From an uncultured Clostridia bacterium (GTDB lineage: Bacteria > Bacillota > Clostridia > Oscillospirales > UBA644): a stretch of DNA of 9,732 nucleotides. How positions within the stretch are numbered: position 1 is the first letter of the stretch; each line of letters starts with the position of its first letter. The stretch lies in assembly GCA_904502105.1 (NCBI GenBank), contig CAJGDF010000047.1, positions 1-9,732 of the forward strand, read 5' to 3'. A program made the translations under genes and the position numbers. This document shows positions 5,669-9,732 of this stretch, one piece after another. The notes under the pieces were generated by a model that worked only from the letters and a program-made list of their open reading frames with translations, did no database searches and was not told the DNA's origin.

Positions 5669-7015
5669 ATGAAAAATTACTATGTTTTTGATTCTAACGT
5701 CACAGCTGCAGCCGATTTGAAAATGAATAATGATTCGGTAAAGCTTTTCTGGAACGGTTTTTGTCATAAAGAAGGTTTTATAAATTTTGTAAAAGGCGAG
5801 GATTTTACGTTTCAATGTGGAAAAACTGATTTGCCTGTTTGTCCCGAAGATAAGGAATATGCTCTTCATGTGGATGAAAACGGCATTGCGCTTGTCGGCA
5901 AAGATTACGGGGGACTAATGCGCGGATTTATGTCTCTTCTTATGAAGATAGTTCACGAGGGAGATCTTTTTAAGGTTGAAGCTGTTGACGAGATGAGCAA
6001 CTATAAGTTGAAAAACAGAATGATACATATTTGTGTTTTCCCCGATGATGATATATTTTTTATAAAGAAGCTTGTTCGTCTCGCATCTCTTTGTCAGTAC
6101 ACTCATATAGTTATTGAATTCTGGGGTATGTTGAAGTTTGATTGCATGAAAGAGCTTTCATGGCCTCAGGCTTTTTCAAAGGATCAGGCGCGTGAAATTA
6201 TAACTGAAGCCCGAGAACTCGGTCTTGAGCCTATTCCTATGTCTAATCAGCTTGGACATGCCACTGCTTCCCGAGGTGCTTACGGCAGACATGTTGTTCT
6301 TGATCAGAATCCAAGATACCATGATCTCTTTACTCCCGACGGTTGGGCTTGGAATATTTATTCGGATAAGGTCAAAACTTTGCTCAAATCTGTAAGAACA
6401 GAGCTTTATGAGCTTTTCGGAGAAGGCGAGTATATGCATCTCGGCTGCGATGAGGCGTATATTATCAGCCATGATCCTGAACTTCGCAAAGGGCTTCCCG
6501 ATTACCTTGCAAATTTAACATCCGAGGTAGAAGCAGAGGGCAGAAGACCTATGATCTGGATGGATATGTTCCTTGAAAAGAATGCTTTTGAAGACTGTTA
6601 TTCTGCCGGCGAAAAGGATGAGGTTGAATTTATCCGAAATTCAACTGCAAAATCCACAGTGTTTGTTGACTGGCAGTACGGTGCTACAAAGGTTCCTATT
6701 CCTTCTTTGTATTCACTTAAAGATTGCGGTCACGATGTTTTAGGTGCACCCTGGTCAAATAATCGAAACTATAAAGCTCATATTGAAACCGTAAGTCAGA
6801 ATAATATGTTCGGTATTATGTATACAACATGGCATACGTTGAAGTCCGATTTTGCAAATGTTCTCGGCTGTGCTAAAGAGTGCGGTGCGGTAACATTTGA
6901 TTGGGGTAAATTTTCTCGTATGGATATGGAAACTGCCACTATGTTGCGCTGCATTTGCTCTGATTTTTCAAAATATGAAGATTTCGGCTGGGCAAAGCAC
7001 GAAATAGATTTTTAA
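5669..7015 (+). CDS. GH20-type beta-N-acetylhexosaminidase-like glycoside hydrolase
   Basis: This 448-residue protein has the GH20 layout: an N-terminal alpha/beta domain (about 1-110) and a TIM-barrel catalytic domain (about 113-440). Enzymes of this family release terminal GlcNAc or GalNAc, or lacto-N-biose in some members, by substrate-assisted catalysis. The Asp-Glu catalytic pair is Asp261-Glu262 in MHLGCDEAY. The usual motif is HxGGDE, so Cys260 replaces the second glycine. Other expected elements are Arg117 at the barrel entrance (KNRMIH), His197 in QLGHAT, and tryptophans at 297, 362 and 388 that could line the sugar pocket. There is no signal peptide, so it probably works in the cytoplasm on imported oligosaccharides. 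The start has GAGGTGA six bases upstream. A family-20-like enzyme with altered specificity is possible, because the active-site motif is not canonical. Confidence 0.85.
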   Translation: MKNYYVFDSNVTAAADLKMNNDSVKLFWNGFCHKEGFINFVKGEDFTFQCGKTDLPVCPEDKEYALHVDENGIALVGKDYGGLMRGFMSLLMKIVHEGDLFKVEAVDEMSNYKLKNRMIHICVFPDDDIFFIKKLVRLASLCQYTHIVIEFWGMLKFDCMKELSWPQAFSKDQAREIITEARELGLEPIPMSNQLGHATASRGAYGRHVVLDQNPRYHDLFTPDGWAWNIYSDKVKTLLKSVRTELYELFGEGEYMHLGCDEAYIISHDPELRKGLPDYLANLTSEVEAEGRRPMIWMDMFLEKNAFEDCYSAGEKDEVEFIRNSTAKSTVFVDWQYGATKVPIPSLYSLKDCGHDVLGAPWSNNRNYKAHIETVSQNNMFGIMYTTWHTLKSDFANVLGCAKECGAVTFDWGKFSRMDMETATMLRCICSDFSKYEDFGWAKHEIDF

Positions 7016-7041
7016 TATTTTATTTTTTTCGACAAACTTTC

Positions 7042-7070
7042 TTGATAAACGCAAATTTATGTGTTATGAT
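7042..7070 (+). promoter_or_regulatory. Extended -10 promoter of the solute-binding protein gene
   Basis: TTGATA at 7042-7047 and TATGAT at 7065-7070 are 17 bases apart, with TG at 7062-7063. The lipoprotein gene therefore need not depend on read-through from GH20, although only 83 bases separate the two genes and no terminator is seen between them. The ribosome site GAGGTG lies at 7089-7094. Confidence 0.7.
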
Positions 7071-7098
7071 ACGATCATGAAATTAAAAGAGGTGTTTT

Positions 7099-8487
7099 AT
7101 GAAAAAGTTTAAATTTTTAGCCATTGTTTTGCTGTTTGCATTTATGTTGGCTTCATGCAATGCTTCTCCCGAGATTGCACCGGAATATAAGCCGAATGCA
7201 AACACATCCGATTTTGGCGGTGCAACCTTTAACTGGGGCTTTTCGATGCATCGTTATGCCGGTGAACAGGAAAACGTATTTGGTTATAAGCCTGATACTA
7301 ATTTTGCCGATACTGCTCTTGAAAGAAAGAAGGAAGTTGAAGATAAATTCAACTGTACTATCAATGTTGATAATAACTCAAACTCACTGACTATTGGTGA
7401 CAGACTCAGTGTTTCTTTGAGATCAGGGGCAAAGTTATACGATCTTGCAACCTGTGATACCAGTGTTTTATGCGGCATGGTAAGATCGGGTGGTTATCTG
7501 GTCGGTCTTTCATCTTTGCTTGATGTTAGCAATACCGAAAAATTCGGTGAGCCTAACATGCTCCAGGTTATGCTTTGGGACGATGATCTTTACGGTGTAG
7601 TTCCTTTCGCATGGCCTGAGCTTGTATCTGCCCGACTCGGACTTCTTATTACAGTCAATGAAAATCTTGTTGCCAAATTGGGACAGATCGACCCGAGAGA
7701 ATATGTTGAAAATGCAACATGGACATGGGATCAGTTTGAACAGACTCTTGCCGATTTGACTTATCAGGATGCCGGCAGAACGATTTACGCATTTAACTGT
7801 CATGATGCATATTTTGCGATGAATATGTTCCTTTCCAACGGTGTAACCTTCTGTGAATATGAGGACGATAAAGTTGTTTTCGGTGCGTATACAGAACCCG
7901 GCAGGGTTGCACTTCAGCGTGCACAGGATATATATACCAAAACATGTAAAGACTTTATTTATCCCGATTCAAGCACTACCGGTCACTTTTTAACTGAAGA
8001 AAGTGTAATGGGAACATCATTTTTATCTGATATTTTAAATTCGGTTCTTTATGAAATGGATAATGTTGGTGTTATTCCTTTCCCGCAGGGTCCGAATGCA
8101 ACTCCCGGTGTTTACCAGTCTTATTATGAAGAATTTACATATGCAACGGTTATTCCTTCCAATGCAAACGATTACGAAGCGTCTGCAAAGATCATCGATG
8201 CAATGTATGAACCTTTTGAAGGTTACGAAACAAAGCAGGATATTATTGAATATTTAGCTGATCAGGCATTTTTTGATTCAAGAGATGCTGAAGTGTTTAT
8301 GACAGCTGTCAGAAATACACAGTACTGCTTCTTCTGGGAAGGCGGTCGCAGCGGCATAGAATCTTGTGTAAGAGGAAATGACACCGTAACCTCAATTCTT
8401 GAAGGTATGGAGAATGTTTACGATAAACTCGTTGAAGATTATCTCATTTCTCATTATAACGGCAGAATCGCCGTTTACGGTGAATAA
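7099..8487 (+). CDS. Extracellular solute-binding lipoprotein (ABC sugar transporter type)
   Basis: This 462-residue protein begins with a lipoprotein signal peptide (KK, a hydrophobic core, then lipobox LASC), so Cys20 would be lipidated and the protein held on the outer face of the membrane. The mature part begins with a linker and DFGGATFNWGF, a start often seen in Clostridial family 1 sugar-binding proteins. It shows the usual two-lobe pattern of such proteins, including a segment like FPQGPNATPGVY (about 330-345). Several aromatic residues (for example W207, W209 and W413) could stack on sugars. It should deliver oligosaccharides to an ABC permease, but none is encoded here: the next gene is on the other strand and unrelated. 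The neighbouring cytoplasmic GH20 and GH95 genes suggest a fucosylated or amino-sugar oligosaccharide, which is inference. The start follows GAGGTG at 7089-7094. Confidence 0.87.
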   Translation: MKKFKFLAIVLLFAFMLASCNASPEIAPEYKPNANTSDFGGATFNWGFSMHRYAGEQENVFGYKPDTNFADTALERKKEVEDKFNCTINVDNNSNSLTIGDRLSVSLRSGAKLYDLATCDTSVLCGMVRSGGYLVGLSSLLDVSNTEKFGEPNMLQVMLWDDDLYGVVPFAWPELVSARLGLLITVNENLVAKLGQIDPREYVENATWTWDQFEQTLADLTYQDAGRTIYAFNCHDAYFAMNMFLSNGVTFCEYEDDKVVFGAYTEPGRVALQRAQDIYTKTCKDFIYPDSSTTGHFLTEESVMGTSFLSDILNSVLYEMDNVGVIPFPQGPNATPGVYQSYYEEFTYATVIPSNANDYEASAKIIDAMYEPFEGYETKQDIIEYLADQAFFDSRDAEVFMTAVRNTQYCFFWEGGRSGIESCVRGNDTVTSILEGMENVYDKLVEDYLISHYNGRIAVYGE

Positions 8488-8504
8488 AAATATATGAATA
8501 AAAT

Positions 8505-8531
8505 AGGGGAGAACAGTTAATGTTCTCCCCT
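8505..8531. terminator. Bidirectional terminator after the binding-protein gene
   Basis: GGGGAGAACA at 8506-8515 pairs perfectly with TGTTCTCCCC at 8521-8530 around a five-base loop, extended by the pair 8505/8531. It sits between the convergent binding-protein gene (stop at 8487) and the minus-strand gene ending at 8555. The T-rich run is better on the minus-strand side (complement of 8490-8504), but the hairpin can serve both directions. Confidence 0.85.
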
Positions 8532-8554
8532 TGATATTTGTTTAGTGATTCGAA

Positions 8555-9625
8555 TTAAATATTTTCCATATTTGCAATTTTCCACCCGTTATCCGTTTTT
8601 ATCAATATTGTTTTATATTCCGAATGGTACGTTTCTGTTGAGTATTGTAAATTAACAACGTAATCAAAGGAGATTTCCGCCAAGATCTGATTGTGTGAAT
8701 ATTCTTCGTAACGTAAAATTTCAAAGTTTTCCATACTTGAACCGAAAATCTCAGGGTTGTACATTGTCCATGAACTGTTGAAGTTTTTAACGATCTCAAG
8801 ATATTCGGATCCGTCGAGCACATACTGCAGATAGTTATTCATCTCCCGTTCAAAGGAAATGACGTGAACATATTCTTCCATTGCAGTGATCATAAAATCA
8901 TAAATATCTCGGTAATATATTTCTTTTCTGGCGAAATTCTGTTCTTTACCGTTATCCGAAACAGTATGAGAATATTCTTCGCCGAATATCGGATCAACTG
9001 TGAAAACAGGTTCTTTTATGAATCCGTCAATTTCGTATGTGATATATTCAGGTGATTCAAGCCCGTTGATTTCAGGATATTCGATAACAGTCTCTGTATT
9101 TGTTATGTATTTTTCTCCGACTGTAATGTCGTTTGCATAAAGAGTGTAGCCTTTGGGGATTGTTACAGTATATTTATCCAAAAATTCGAACGGTTCACAG
9201 CTTTCTATCTTCCAGGTGTTGAAGCCGTATTTTGTTTTTATGTCGGACATAGAAAGAATAACGTATCCGATACGTTCTCCGTTGCCGTAGATGTTGTATC
9301 TGATTTTGCTTGAACCCAAATATGACGAACTTTCAAGAAATGTAAGCTTCTTATTTTCGTATCTTTCTTTTAGAATTTCAACGCATTCTTTGGCTTTTGC
9401 GAAATCTGTTTGTGTGAAGTTCGCAAAAACAAACGGATAGCTGTATTCGCCGTTTTCAATTTTCTTGAGATAATTTTCAACAACTTTGTACGGTTGACTT
9501 GCTTCATAATCTTTCAATAAAGAATTTGTGAAAATCAATCCTGCAATACAAAATAGGCAAAGAGTAATCACGAAGCTGAGATAAAAAATCCAAAAGCCAA
9601 TGTTTTTTTCCTTTTTCTTATTCAT
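8555..9625 (-). CDS. Membrane-anchored protein with NTF2-like and TcaA-like extracytoplasmic regions
   Basis: No specific gene is recognised. The 356-residue protein has a basic N-terminus (NKKKEKN), one hydrophobic segment at about 11-33, and a long, acidic, aromatic-rich outside part. Residues 46-145 look like an NTF2-like fold ending in GFNTWKIES. Residues 151-215 begin YTVTIPKGYTLYANDI, resembling the small beta domains of TcaA/PEGA-type surface proteins. Residues 240-356 look like a second NTF2-like unit ending in KTDNGWKIANMENI. This architecture is typical of envelope-associated proteins without enzymatic activity, so a scaffold or sensor role is possible but not shown. The start has a GGGGGTG ribosome site (complement of 9633-9639). 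It overlaps by eight bases the end of an upstream frame, so the two are probably one operon. The domain assignments are by eye. Confidence 0.7.
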   Translation of the reverse strand: MNKKKEKNIGFWIFYLSFVITLCLFCIAGLIFTNSLLKDYEASQPYKVVENYLKKIENGEYSYPFVFANFTQTDFAKAKECVEILKERYENKKLTFLESSSYLGSSKIRYNIYGNGERIGYVILSMSDIKTKYGFNTWKIESCEPFEFLDKYTVTIPKGYTLYANDITVGEKYITNTETVIEYPEINGLESPEYITYEIDGFIKEPVFTVDPIFGEEYSHTVSDNGKEQNFARKEIYYRDIYDFMITAMEEYVHVISFEREMNNYLQYVLDGSEYLEIVKNFNSSWTMYNPEIFGSSMENFEILRYEEYSHNQILAEISFDYVVNLQYSTETYHSEYKTILIKTDNGWKIANMENI

Positions 9626-9731
9626 CGCCAGTCACCCCCGAAACCGCAAAACAGGTTGGAATTCTGCCGGGACCGTAGAGCGAACAGCATTTTGTAACGA
9701 TCTCGCCTTCGTATACCATGAGAGAGGATGA
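9618..9731 (-). CDS. C-terminal end of an unknown upstream gene (partial)
   Basis: The minus-strand frame entering at 9731 runs for 37 residues, including MVYEGEIVTKCC, SLYGPGRIPTC and FAVSGVTGDE, to TAA at 9620-9618. Its stop overlaps the start of the membrane-anchored gene (ATGAATAA), as expected for translational coupling. Codon choice and the acidic end make it the best of the three minus-strand frames here. Another frame stays open to a TGA that overlaps the same start (ATGA), but it is arginine-rich and less protein-like. Three cysteines occur in 13 residues. I do not recognise the family. Confidence 0.5.
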   Translation of the reverse strand, partial: SSSLMVYEGEIVTKCCSLYGPGRIPTCFAVSGVTGDE

Positions 9732-9732
9732 A

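Overview
The window looks like a low-G+C, Gram-positive genome of the Clostridia type, probably from a gut or other carbohydrate-rich habitat. This is inferred from the AT-rich sequence, strong GAGG-type ribosome binding sites, near-consensus sigma-A promoters, a sortase with a sorted-protein tail in front of it, and a membrane-bound Xre regulator. There are eight complete or nearly complete genes, plus fragments of two more at the window edges. I see no tRNA, rRNA, CRISPR array, insertion sequence or phage gene.

Layout. Positions 1-831 hold the last codons of what looks like a sortase substrate, a sortase overlapping it by 8 bases, and an intrinsic terminator. Positions 916-2331 hold a perfect-consensus promoter, an Xre-type regulator with four membrane segments, and a PAP2-like membrane protein that lacks one of the usual catalytic histidines. 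Positions 2347-8531 form a glycan block: an alpha/beta hydrolase (+), a GH95 alpha-L-fucosidase-type enzyme (-), a GH20-type hexosaminidase (+) and a sugar-binding lipoprotein (+). Strong hairpins bound this block at 3078-3119 and 8505-8531. Positions 8555-9732 (-) hold a membrane-anchored protein with NTF2-like and TcaA-like regions, overlapped by the end of an unknown upstream gene.

How the genes may work together. The hydrolase, GH95 and GH20 proteins have no signal peptide, whereas the binding protein is a lipoprotein. The simplest model is capture of fucosylated, amino-sugar-containing oligosaccharides (host mucin or milk type, or another fucosylated glycan) outside the cell and import by an ABC transporter. 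De-esterification, defucosylation and N-acetylhexosamine release would then follow in the cytoplasm. No permease or ATPase gene lies in the window, so the transporter would be completed from elsewhere. Each of the four genes has its own recognisable promoter. The hydrolase and GH20 promoters share two long identical words, which suggests common control.

The clearest anomaly is in the GH95 gene. Its open frame ends early at 3250, but the next frame continues coherently for 41 more residues to a stop at 3161-3163. This points to a one-base deletion, or a sequencing or assembly error, near 3286-3296. I did not find a clearly new multi-gene defence or mobile system.
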